Source of the DNA: JAWXUE01 sp044432925
GTDB taxonomy: Bacteria > Bacillota_I > Bacilli_A > Acholeplasmatales > Anaeroplasmataceae
Assembly: GCA_044432925.1 (NCBI GenBank)
Contig: JAWXUE010000031.1
Location: 1 to 14,050 of the forward strand
DNA: 14,050 nt
Reading direction: 5' to 3'
The first letter of the stretch is position 1, and each line of letters begins with the position of its first letter. The notes under the pieces are model-generated. The model saw only the letters and a program-made list of their open reading frames with translations, did not search any database and was not told the DNA's origin. Of this stretch, positions 6,411-13,472 are shown one piece after another. The translations under genes and the position numbers were made by a program.

Positions 6411-8234
6411 ATGAAAAAATTATTTTTAATGTTTTTAGTTTTATGTGCTTTTTCTTTAAGTGGATGTAGTGGTGATAATATTGATAATGAAGATAATGAT
6501 AATTATGAAGAAAACAACTCTAATGAAGATATAGAAGTAGTTTCAGGTGATTTCACTTATTTATGTTCTTATGATACGAATACAGCAACATTAATTTCTA
6601 CAACATCGACAGATTCTACAGTAACAATTGAATCACAAGTTACTTATAATGATGATGTTTTTATTGTAACTAAAATAGGAGATAATGTATTTGAAAATTT
6701 TACTATGAGAAGTGTATCAATACCAAGTAGTATTGAAAGTATTGGCGATAGTGCATTTTTGAATTGTTATAGATTATATTCAGTAAATATTCCTAATAAT
6801 GTTACACACATAGGTAAATACGCATTTTTGAAAAATAGTTCATTGGTAAATGTTACAATAGGAAGTGCTGTAAAAGAAATAGGCGAATATGCATTTAGTT
6901 CATGTACTTCTATAACTAAAATAATATTACCTAATATCGAAGAGATAGCTGAAGGTACATTTAAATCTTGCAGATCTTTAAGTGATATATCTTTACCAGA
7001 AACATTGATTACTATAGGTGAATCTTCATTTGAAGGTTGTAGTAACTTATTAAGTATTTCTCTTCCAAATAAATTAGAAACAATTGAAAAATATGCATTT
7101 ATGTATTCTTATTTTGAAGAAATAATCTTCCCTAATAGTTTGAAAACAATTAAAGCTTATGCATTTAAAAATAGTTATTATCTTGAATCTATAACATTTG
7201 AAGATAATTTAGAATATATAGGTATTGAAGCTTTTAAATCATGTTCTAAATTAAAAGAAATTTCTATTCCAGATTCAGTAACTTCTTTAGGAAATTCATC
7301 ATTTGAAGGATGTAGTTCACTTACAAAAGCAGTATTACCAAGCAATCTTACTCATGTTCCAGATTATTTATTTAGTAGATGTACTAGATTAGTTGATTTT
7401 GAGTTAAGTGATAATATTGTTAGTATAGGTGAGGGTTCATTTCAATATTGTAATGCAATTAATGAATTGATTTTACCAGAAAATATTATTGAACTTAAAG
7501 CTTATGCATTTCGTGATTGTAACACATTACAAAATATTACTTTTAATGAAAATTTATTAAGTATAGGTGATTTTTGTTTTTCAAGTATTGATATAACTAG
7601 TATTATTTTTCCAAATAGTTTAGAATCAATTGGGAACTCTGCATTTAATAGTAATGATTTAGTAAATGTTGTATTACCACAAAACCTTACTTATTTAGGA
7701 ACTTATGCATTTACATATAATACATCATTAGTATCAGTAGAGTTTCCTACTACTTTAGAAAACATTTTAGAAGGAGCATTTCTTGATTGTAGAAGTTTAG
7801 TTAGTATTGAAATTCCAAGTAATATAAAAAGCATTGGTGATTTTGCTTTTCAAGATTGTACAAAGTTAGAAAGTGTAATTATTTTAGGTGGAGTTGAAAC
7901 AATTGGTAAAAAAGCTTTTTATGAATGTGATAAACTTGCTTATGTTGATTTAGGTAATGATGTAAAAGAAATTAAATCATATGCATTTTATAATGCTTAT
8001 AGTTTAACAGAACTAATTTTATCTAATTCATTAACTAAAATCGGAGAGTATGCATTTTATTATACATCTAAACTTGAGTCTTTAATTATACCAAGTAGTG
8101 TTACTATTATTGAAAGTTATGCTTTTACAAATAGTGCTCAAATTATTAACTGTGAAGTAGAAAATAAGCCGGAAGGCTGGGAGTTAGCTTGGACTAATAA
8201 AAGTAGTATTAACTGGGGTTATATAAAGGAGTAA
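6411..8234 (+). CDS. BspA-like LRR_5 repeat lipoprotein, 22 repeats
   Basis: A 607-residue surface lipoprotein. The signal peptide ends in a lipobox LSGC with the lipidated Cys at 19, followed by an acidic Asn/Asp/Glu-rich linker (about 20-46). Residues about 89-580 contain 22 repeats of the treponemal/BspA type, each about 23 residues with the pattern IPxxVxxIGxxAFxxCxxL. The C-terminal cap has KPEGWELAW...SINWGY. Such proteins form a curved solenoid and in other bacteria mediate binding to host proteins, other bacteria or polysaccharide; the ligand here is unknown. GGAGG at 6397-6401 is well placed. A clear promoter is not seen. The next gene begins three bases after the stop and is probably co-transcribed. 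Confidence 0.92.
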   Translation: MKKLFLMFLVLCAFSLSGCSGDNIDNEDNDNYEENNSNEDIEVVSGDFTYLCSYDTNTATLISTTSTDSTVTIESQVTYNDDVFIVTKIGDNVFENFTMRSVSIPSSIESIGDSAFLNCYRLYSVNIPNNVTHIGKYAFLKNSSLVNVTIGSAVKEIGEYAFSSCTSITKIILPNIEEIAEGTFKSCRSLSDISLPETLITIGESSFEGCSNLLSISLPNKLETIEKYAFMYSYFEEIIFPNSLKTIKAYAFKNSYYLESITFEDNLEYIGIEAFKSCSKLKEISIPDSVTSLGNSSFEGCSSLTKAVLPSNLTHVPDYLFSRCTRLVDFELSDNIVSIGEGSFQYCNAINELILPENIIELKAYAFRDCNTLQNITFNENLLSIGDFCFSSIDITSIIFPNSLESIGNSAFNSNDLVNVVLPQNLTYLGTYAFTYNTSLVSVEFPTTLENILEGAFLDCRSLVSIEIPSNIKSIGDFAFQDCTKLESVIILGGVETIGKKAFYECDKLAYVDLGNDVKEIKSYAFYNAYSLTELILSNSLTKIGEYAFYYTSKLESLIIPSSVTIIESYAFTNSAQIINCEVENKPEGWELAWTNKSSINWGYIKE

Positions 8235-8237
8235 AAG

Positions 8238-9077
8238 ATGAAAAAAATATTTATAGGAATTTTAGTTATAATTAGTTTTATTTTAATTGGTTGTAGTAAT
8301 GAAGAAGATTTAGATGTTCCAATTTTAAAAGACGAAATAGTAGTAGTTGATAAACTTACTTTTTTATGTTCTTATGAGTCTAACACAGCAAGTTTAACAA
8401 AAGGTAAGTTTGATAGTGATGAATTTGAAAAAGTTGTTATTCCATCTTCAATAACTCATAATAATATTGAATTTAATGTTACAAGTATTTCTGATGAAGC
8501 ATTTGCTTATCAAAATATTTCATCTGTAACAATACCAGATGGAGTTATTAGTATTGGTTATAAATCATTTTATAACTGTATTTATTTATCAAATATATCT
8601 TCTTCAAAATATTTAGAAACGATCAAAGCATCAGCATTTCAAAACTGTGTATTATTATCATATTTTTCATTTACTGAAAATATTACTTATATAGGGCAAA
8701 GTGCATTTGAAAATTGTAGAAGTTTAGAAAGAGTTGTCTTACCTAATATAACTCAAATAAATCATAGAACTTTCTATGGGTGTAGAAATATAACTTATTT
8801 AGAGTTACCTCAAACACTAACTCAAATTGATAATTATGCATTTTATGAGTGTAAACAATTAAGTTCTATAACATTACCTGATAGTATGAAAAGCATTGGT
8901 TCGTATGTTTTTTTAGAATGTCTTTCTTTAAAGGAAATTGTAATACCTAAAGGTGTTTATACAATAGGTAAAAACGTATTTTATGAAGATACAGATATAT
9001 ATTGTGAAATAAATGAAAAGCCAGATACTTGGGATTCTGAATGGACTAATAATAAGAATATCGTATGGGGATATTAA
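8238..9077 (+). CDS. BspA-like LRR_5 repeat lipoprotein, 8 repeats
   Basis: A 279-residue tandem paralogue of the preceding gene. The lipobox is LIGC with Cys 19. An N-terminal strand region, LTFLCSYESNTASL, matches FTYLCSYDTNTATL of the upstream protein. About eight LRR_5 repeats follow (from ISDEAF to IGKNVF), then the cap KPDTWDSEW...NIVWGY. Its ribosome binding site GGAG (8228-8231) lies within the end of the upstream gene, so the two are translationally close. A strong terminator follows, so the two LRR genes form one unit. It is much shorter than its neighbour, yet both ends are conserved, so repeat number has changed internally rather than by truncation. Confidence 0.9.
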   Translation: MKKIFIGILVIISFILIGCSNEEDLDVPILKDEIVVVDKLTFLCSYESNTASLTKGKFDSDEFEKVVIPSSITHNNIEFNVTSISDEAFAYQNISSVTIPDGVISIGYKSFYNCIYLSNISSSKYLETIKASAFQNCVLLSYFSFTENITYIGQSAFENCRSLERVVLPNITQINHRTFYGCRNITYLELPQTLTQIDNYAFYECKQLSSITLPDSMKSIGSYVFLECLSLKEIVIPKGVYTIGKNVFYEDTDIYCEINEKPDTWDSEWTNNKNIVWGY

Positions 9078-9105
9078 AATTATAATAATGATAAAAGAGT
9101 AAAAT

Positions 9106-9148
9106 AATTCCATCTAAGATTTAATATCCTAGGTGGAATTTTTATTTT
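9106..9148 (+). terminator. Intrinsic terminator after the LRR gene pair
   Basis: Arms 9106-9120 and 9126-9140 pair over 15 positions with one wobble and one mismatch around a five-base loop, followed by a T-rich run to 9148. Confidence 0.85.
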
Positions 9149-9307
9149 AATAATTTTGATATTACTTTGTTAAGAAGTAGACTACTATCATCTTTAAGTA
9201 ATGACAATGCTATACTTATTATAATTGTATTACCATCGCTGTTATATACATTCTATAGATTTGATGTATCAAAAAAATACTAAAATAAAATTTATTTAAG
9301 TAAAAAG

Positions 9308-9343
9308 TATCACTTTTCGTAATAATATATACGAGGAGTGATA
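9308..9343 (+). promoter_or_regulatory. Hairpin that buries the rhuM ribosome binding site
   Basis: TATCACTTTTCGTA (9308-9321) and TACGAGGAGTGATA (9330-9343) pair over 14 positions, two of them G-U in RNA, with an eight-base loop. The Shine-Dalgarno GAGGAG (9333-9338) lies entirely inside the right arm, four bases short of the GTG start at 9347. The structure would hold translation down unless opened. Confidence 0.6.
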
Positions 9344-9346
9344 AAA

Positions 9347-10302
9347 GTGAAAAATAAAATAGAAGTAATAACTTTCTCTAATGAAGACTTTTCGTTAGAA
9401 GTAAAACTTGATGTAAATCAAGAGACTGTTTGGTTATCACAAAATGAAATGTCAAAACTATTCAATGTTTCAACTGACAATATTGGTTTTCATATAAAAA
9501 ATATTTTAAATGATGGAGAACTTAATGTTTCAACTACCGAGGAATTCTCGGTAGTTCGAAAAGAAGGAAACAGGAATGTTAAAAGGACAATTAAAAATTA
9601 TAATTTAGATATGATTTTATCAGTTGGGTATAGAGTTAATTCTAAAAGAGGTATTCAATTTCGTAAATGGACAAGCAGTATATTAAAAGATTATATGATA
9701 ACAGGGTATGTTATTAACAAAAAAAGAATGAACTATTTAGAGAAAACAATAGAAATACAAACTAAAATGTTATCTTCTAGTTTAGATGTAGATATACTTG
9801 ATTTAAAAGATGTAATAGATAATTATACTAGTGCATTAACATTACTTGATGAGTATGATCATCAAGTAATAACTAAGCCAAAAGGAAATAAATCTATACA
9901 CATATTAAATTATAATGAATGTATTAAAATAATAAATAGTATGAAATATAAACATGATTCTAAAGTGTTTGGAATACAGAAAGTTGATGGTGTTTTAGAA
10001 GGTATATTACTTCAAATAAACCAAATAGTATTTAATGTTGATTTATATCCGAGTATAGAAGAAAAGCTGTAAAGTTATTGTATTTCATTGTAAAAGACCA
10101 TCCCTTTGTAGATGGTTGTAAAAGAATAGGCGCAGCGATATTTTTAGAATTTTTAAATAAAAATAAATTATTATTTACTAATAATAAGCAGAGAATATCT
10201 AATAGTACACTTGTTGCATTAACTTTGCTAGTAGCTGAATCCAAATCTAATGAAATGGATGTAATTATAAACGTTATTATGAATTGTTTACAAATAAATT
10301 GA
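9347..10302 (+). pseudogene. RhuM-Fic fusion gene, disrupted by a one-base frameshift
   Basis: The first frame (GTG 9347 to TAA 10072, 241 codons) is a RhuM-family protein: LSQNEMSKLFNVSTDNIGFHI, STTEEFSVVRKEGNR, YNLDMILSVGYRV, and RGIQFRKWTSSILKDYMI. It continues with LLDEYDH...KP and FNVDLYPSIEE, the linker to a Fic domain. Adding one A to the run at 10062-10065 restores EEKAVKLLYFIVKDHPFVDGCKR and about 318 residues, the length of RhuM-Fic fusions. The Fic part (to TGA 10302) has HPFVDGCKR (10099-10125) against the family HPFxDGNKR, so the conserved Asn is Cys. The start is placed at 9347 because GTG 9338 overlaps the Shine-Dalgarno. Fic proteins transfer nucleotide or phosphate to target proteins; RhuM function is unknown. 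A sequencing error at the A-run is possible. Confidence 0.8.
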
Positions 10303-10405
10303 TATATTTAACTCTACTATTTTCTACAAAAATCAGCCTATGTCGAAAGTGTAGTGAAGCTTTTAACGCTATTGCTATGTTTTATTTATCATTGTGTAAC
10401 TTAAT

Positions 10406-10437
10406 TGTAAAATATGTAAAATTAAGGTATGTAAATT
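10406..10437 (+). repeat. Three short direct repeats upstream of the third LRR promoter
   Basis: TGTAAAWT occurs at 10406-10413, 10415-10422 and 10430-10437, directly upstream of the -35 box at 10440. These could be regulator sites or an AT-rich UP element. In DNA this AT-rich, chance is a real alternative. Confidence 0.3.
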
Positions 10438-10439
10438 AA

Positions 10440-10468
10440 TTGATTATATAATTTTGTCGTGATATAAT
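10440..10468 (+). promoter_or_regulatory. Promoter of the third LRR lipoprotein gene
   Basis: TTGATT (10440-10445), a 17-base spacer and TATAAT (10463-10468), with TG one base upstream of the -10 as an extended element. The expected start site is near 10475, downstream of the in-frame ATG at 10467, which fixes the start codon at 10500. Confidence 0.85.
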
Positions 10469-10499
10469 GAGTTGTTTTAAAATGATAGGAGAACAAAAT

Positions 10500-11477
10500 A
10501 TGAAAAAAATTTTAAGCGTTATATTTGCTGTAAGTTCAATTGCATTACTAGTTGGACTAACAGGTTGTACTAAAACAATTTTTGATGAATTTGAAAATGA
10601 ATATGTACTAAAAAGTGGTGAATTAACATTAACTGAGATTAATGGTGACTTAACTACACTGAAAATTCCAAGCTCAATTGATGAGTATGCGGTTACTGCA
10701 ATTGGAGAAAATGCTTTTTTAAGAGCTGAAGATGTAGTATCAGTAACTATTCCTAATTCAATAAAATTTATTGCTTCTGATGCATTCCACGGTAGTGATG
10801 TATTAGGTGAAATAATTTTAGAAGAAGGTAATGAAGCGTATAAACTTATTAATGGTAATTTATATGATATAGATGTTACTACAATATTTAGATATGTAGT
10901 ATCTAACACAAGTTATGCTTTCTCATTACCAAGTACAGTAACAACTATTAATGATTTTGCATTTGCATTTGGACAACTGTATAATATTACTTTACCTTCA
11001 ACTTTAGAAAAAATTGATAATTATGCTTTTTATAGAAGTGAGTTAATTATGATTTCAATACCAGAAACAGTTGTTAGTATTGGTTCATGGGTATTCTCTG
11101 GGTGTTTTGAGTTAGCAGTTGTTAATTTACCAAAAAACATCACTTCTATAGGGGATGGTTTATTTAATAATTGTTATAGTTTATTAGACATCGAAATACC
11201 TTCTGGTGTAACATCAATTGGGTCTCAAGCATTTTATCAATGTAAAGTAATTTCTGAAATAATTATTCCTGATACTGTAACATCAATTAATCATTCAGCG
11301 TTTGATGGATGTATTAGATTAAAAGAAATTTTTATTCCATCAAGTGTAGAGACGATTAATGGTTCTATATTTGGAAATTGTAATATTACAATATCTACAT
11401 CATTATCAGAAAGACCAAGTGGATGGTCTGAAAAATTTAATAGTGATAATACTGTTAATTGGAACGTAACCGCTTAA
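10500..11477 (+). CDS. BspA-like LRR_5 repeat lipoprotein, 9 repeats
   Basis: 325 residues from the ATG at 10500, chosen because GGAG at 10488-10491 is correctly spaced and the ATG at 10467 lies inside the promoter. The signal peptide ends in LTGC with Cys 23. About nine LRR_5 repeats are present. After the second, the chain leaves the repeat pattern for a hairpin-like insertion (NEAYKLINGNLYDID...IFRYVV), a known variation in this family. The C-terminal cap is degenerate compared with the other two LRR proteins: RPSGWSEKF...NTVNWNVTA, ending without the GY. Unlike them, it has its own promoter and terminator. It is probably an exported surface protein with an unknown ligand. Confidence 0.9.
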   Translation: MKKILSVIFAVSSIALLVGLTGCTKTIFDEFENEYVLKSGELTLTEINGDLTTLKIPSSIDEYAVTAIGENAFLRAEDVVSVTIPNSIKFIASDAFHGSDVLGEIILEEGNEAYKLINGNLYDIDVTTIFRYVVSNTSYAFSLPSTVTTINDFAFAFGQLYNITLPSTLEKIDNYAFYRSELIMISIPETVVSIGSWVFSGCFELAVVNLPKNITSIGDGLFNNCYSLLDIEIPSGVTSIGSQAFYQCKVISEIIIPDTVTSINHSAFDGCIRLKEIFIPSSVETINGSIFGNCNITISTSLSERPSGWSEKFNSDNTVNWNVTA

Positions 11478-11487
11478 TACAAAAATG

Positions 11488-11526
11488 AAAGTTGTTAAAT
11501 AGAAAATACTATTTAGCAACTTTTTT
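11488..11526 (+). terminator. Intrinsic terminator after the third LRR gene
   Basis: Arms 11488-11502 and 11509-11523 pair over 15 positions with one G-T pair around a six-base loop, followed by T to 11526. Confidence 0.9.
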
Positions 11527-11537
11527 ATTATAAAAAA

Positions 11538-11620
11538 ACTTAATATTTCAAATACTAAGGAATTATCGGTGGTTCGAAAATAAAGAAATAGGGATGTTAA
11601 AATAAAAATAAAAAATTATA
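11538..11620 (+). pseudogene. 83-base remnant of a second rhuM gene
   Basis: This stretch aligns without gaps to 9520-9602 inside the RhuM domain, matching at 69 of 83 positions by my count. It covers the codons for LNVSTTEEFSVVRKEGNRNVKRTIKNY. In the same frame the copy reads LNISNTKELSVVRK and then hits TAA, so it cannot code. Nothing recognisable of the gene remains on either side: the LRR terminator ends at 11526 and the arsR -35 box begins at 11625. Confidence 0.8.
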
Positions 11621-11624
11621 TTAG

Positions 11625-11653
11625 TTGACATAATAACAAATAAAACATATACT
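11625..11653 (+). promoter_or_regulatory. Promoter of the arsR-permease-thioredoxin operon
   Basis: TTGACA (11625-11630), a 17-base spacer and TATACT (11648-11653). It is near consensus, consistent with a repressed, inducible operon. Confidence 0.85.
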
Positions 11654-11675
11654 ACATATAGATGAGTGTCTATGT
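11654..11675. promoter_or_regulatory. Imperfect dyad at the start site, likely ArsR operator
   Basis: ACATATA (11654-11660) and TCTATGT (11669-11675) are inverted arms with one mismatch, eight bases apart, just after the -10 box and over the expected start site. The position suits a repressor of the ArsR family; binding is inference. Confidence 0.45.
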
Positions 11676-11686
11676 GAGGTGAAACA

Positions 11687-11956
11687 ATGAGTAATAGTGA
11701 TAAAAGTTTAATATTTAAAGCGCTTGGTGATGATACAAGACAAAGAATTATTAATATGTTAAAAAATGGAACTTTGTGTGGTTGTACTATTTTAGAACAA
11801 CTAGATATAACACAACCAACTTTATCACATCATATGAAATTATTTTGTGAATTAAATATAGTTACATGTGAAAAAAAAGGTAAATGGACATATTACACAT
11901 TAAATAAAAGTTTATTCAAAGAAATAATAAAAGATCTTAGTGAATTAATTTCATAG
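11687..11956 (+). CDS. ArsR/SmtB family metalloregulator
   Basis: An 89-residue winged-helix repressor. FKALGDDTRQRIINML opens the fold, QPTLSHHMKLFCELNIV is the recognition helix region, and GKWTYYTLN forms the wing. Cys 31 and Cys 33 in TLCGCTILEQL occupy the same helix as the ELCVCDL thiols that bind As(III)/Sb(III) in ArsR; further Cys lie at 54 and 61. Family knowledge therefore favours a thiophilic inducer such as arsenite or an organoarsenical, but this is inference. GAGGTG at 11676-11681 is the ribosome binding site. It heads an operon with a permease 19 bases downstream and a thioredoxin-like gene, and probably represses it through the dyad at 11654-11675. Confidence 0.9.
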   Translation: MSNSDKSLIFKALGDDTRQRIINMLKNGTLCGCTILEQLDITQPTLSHHMKLFCELNIVTCEKKGKWTYYTLNKSLFKEIIKDLSELIS

Positions 11957-11975
11957 ATTTTAGAAAGGATTATTT

Positions 11976-13067
11976 ATGAAAAAAGTAATTTTATTAATAG
12001 TTATTATTTTTGTTATTATTAACATAACAATTGGTTTTACCCTTGGTTGGGATATTGCAAAAATACCTTGGGATTTTTTTAGTAGTCAAATATTAGGAAT
12101 GAAATGGCTTGATGATTTATTAAATAATATTATAAATAATTTATTTGGTGAAACATTTGGTGATGGTGTCTGGGGAAATGCTATCCAATTTTTTATATAT
12201 GATATGATTAAAATAGGAGTACTATTATGTACACTTATATTTATGATTTCTTATATACAAAGTTATTTCCCACCAGAAAGAACAAAAAAAATACTTAGTA
12301 AATATAGTGGGATAAAAGCAAATATATTAGGTGCTTTATTAGGTACTGTAACACCATTTTGTAGTTGTTCTTCAATTCCTATATTTATAGGTTTTACTAG
12401 AGCAGGATTATCTAGTGGAGTAACATTTAGTTTTTTAATATCTAGTCCATTAGTTGATTTAGGTAGTTTAATGTTATTAGTAAGCTTCTTTGGTTGGCCT
12501 ATTGCAATTGCTTATATTATAGTAGGGTTAATACTTGCTGTTATAGGTGGTACAATAATAGAAAAAACTAAAATAGGAGAACAAGTAGAAGATATTGTTA
12601 AAAGGGAAGCTAGTATTGATATAGAAAACCCTAATTTATCTGTAAAAGATAGATTAAGTTATGCTAAAGACCAAATGTTAGAAACTTATAAAAAAGTATT
12701 TATATATATAGTAATAGGAGTTGGTATAGGATGTTTAATACATAATTTTATACCAGAAGAATTTATACAAAGTTTATTAGGAAGTAACACATGGTATGGA
12801 GTACCACTTGCTACACTACTAGGTACACCAATGTATGCTGATATCTTTGGTACAATACCTATTGCTGAGTCATTATACTTAAAAGGTGCTGGGCTGGGTA
12901 CAGTATTAGCGTTTATGATGAGTGTAACAGCTTTATCACTACCTTCATTAATAATGTTAAGGAAAGTATGTAAACCTAAGTTATTAACAATGTTTATTAT
13001 AATAATTGTATTTGGTATTATATTAATAGGATATTTATTTAACCTGTTTGGTTATTTATTTATATAA
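11976..13067 (+). CDS. ArsP/YraQ-type permease (UPF0718)
   Basis: A 363-residue polytopic membrane protein with about eight hydrophobic segments in two halves separated by a charged loop (about 195-240). The signature TPFCSCSSIPIFIGF lies at 126-140 with Cys 129 and Cys 131, followed by FLISSPLVDLGS. The second half carries ATLLGTPMYADIFGTIPIAESL (279-300), the matching element of this family. Characterised ArsP members export trivalent methylated arsenicals; other members have unknown substrates. Linkage to an ArsR regulator supports metalloid or organometalloid efflux. AAAGGA at 11964-11969 is the ribosome binding site; the thioredoxin-like gene follows after 20 bases. Confidence 0.88.
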   Translation: MKKVILLIVIIFVIINITIGFTLGWDIAKIPWDFFSSQILGMKWLDDLLNNIINNLFGETFGDGVWGNAIQFFIYDMIKIGVLLCTLIFMISYIQSYFPPERTKKILSKYSGIKANILGALLGTVTPFCSCSSIPIFIGFTRAGLSSGVTFSFLISSPLVDLGSLMLLVSFFGWPIAIAYIIVGLILAVIGGTIIEKTKIGEQVEDIVKREASIDIENPNLSVKDRLSYAKDQMLETYKKVFIYIVIGVGIGCLIHNFIPEEFIQSLLGSNTWYGVPLATLLGTPMYADIFGTIPIAESLYLKGAGLGTVLAFMMSVTALSLPSLIMLRKVCKPKLLTMFIIIIVFGIILIGYLFNLFGYLFI

Positions 13068-13087
13068 AAAGAAAAGAGGAAATTAAA

Positions 13088-13339
13088 ATGGAAATTAAAG
13101 TATTAGGAAATTGTTGTAAAAAATCTACAAAAAATCATAACAATGTATTAGAAGCAGTAGCTAAAAGTGGATTAGATGTTAATGTAGAATTAATAAGTGA
13201 TATGAACGAGATTATGAAATATGGTGTGATGTCTACTCCAGGATTAGTAATTGATGGTAAGGTTGTATCTTCAGGTATTGTATTAACTGTTGATCAAGTA
13301 TTAAATTTAATTAAACCATGTTCTTGTGGTAATTGTTAA
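13088..13339 (+). CDS. Thioredoxin-like small protein with altered active site
   Basis: An 83-residue thioredoxin-fold protein of the glutaredoxin-like redox-active disulfide class (Thioredoxin_3). The cis-Pro region GVMSTPGLVIDGKVVSSG is typical. The active site, usually GxGCxxC, reads GNCCKKS: the first catalytic Cys aligns with Cys 10, the residue before it has become Cys 9, and the resolving Cys has become Ser 13. The last residues, PCSCGNC, add three Cys not expected in the basic family. This suggests a metal- or metalloid-binding or monothiol role rather than classical dithiol reduction. GAGGA at 13076-13080 is the ribosome binding site. It is the last gene of the ArsR operon and may pass substrate to, or reduce, the permease or its cargo. 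Confidence 0.85.
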   Translation: MEIKVLGNCCKKSTKNHNNVLEAVAKSGLDVNVELISDMNEIMKYGVMSTPGLVIDGKVVSSGIVLTVDQVLNLIKPCSCGNC

Positions 13340-13372
13340 TAACTTATTTATAAATTAACTATAGTAAATCAC

Positions 13373-13401
13373 TTGAAAAAGAAAAGTTTATCTAGTATGA
13401 T
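13373..13401 (+). promoter_or_regulatory. Promoter of the GH10 gene
   Basis: TTGAAA (13373-13378), a 17-base spacer and TATGAT (13396-13401). It lies upstream of the terminator hairpin at 13426, so a transcript from here must read through that hairpin to reach the gene. Confidence 0.6.
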
Positions 13402-13425
13402 TAAAACAATGAAATAATTAATATT

Positions 13426-13455
13426 AAAGTAATCGATGATTACTTTTTATTTTTA
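13426..13455 (+). terminator. Intrinsic terminator between the ArsR operon and the GH10 gene
   Basis: AAAGTAATC (13426-13434) and GATTACTTT (13438-13446) form a perfect nine-pair stem with a three-base loop, then T-rich sequence to 13455. It ends the ArsR operon, but it also lies in the predicted leader of the GH10 gene, only a few bases before its ribosome binding site (AAAAGGAG to 13465). Confidence 0.75.
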
Positions 13456-13472
13456 TTAAAAGGAGTTGTATT

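Noticed and set aside
6411..9077. Regular DNA repetition that could suggest a CRISPR or minisatellite array
   Set aside because: The repetition follows the 23-residue LRR_5 protein repeat, keeps reading frame and varies freely at the DNA level.
9125..9283. Open + strand stretch encoding a hydrophobic segment (NAILIIIVLPSLLYTFY)
   Set aside because: It has no ATG/GTG start or ribosome binding site and begins inside a terminator. It could be a fragment of a lost membrane gene, but the evidence is only an open frame of about 52 codons.
10032..10244. Minus-strand open frame of 70 codons over the Fic segment
   Set aside because: The + strand encodes recognisable Fic sequence here; the minus frame has no supporting features.
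10300..10302. TGA stop as a sign of UGA-Trp (Mycoplasma) code
   Set aside because: All Trp codons that I see in the intact genes are TGG, including Trp-rich caps. The only TGA end is in the frameshifted Fic segment, so the standard code fits better.
10467..10499. Earlier in-frame ATG for the third LRR gene
   Set aside because: It overlaps the -10 box, so it would not be in the transcript, and it would put 11 polar residues before a normal signal peptide.
10436..10909. Minus-strand open frame of 157 codons
   Set aside because: It is antisense to the third LRR gene and spans that gene's promoter.
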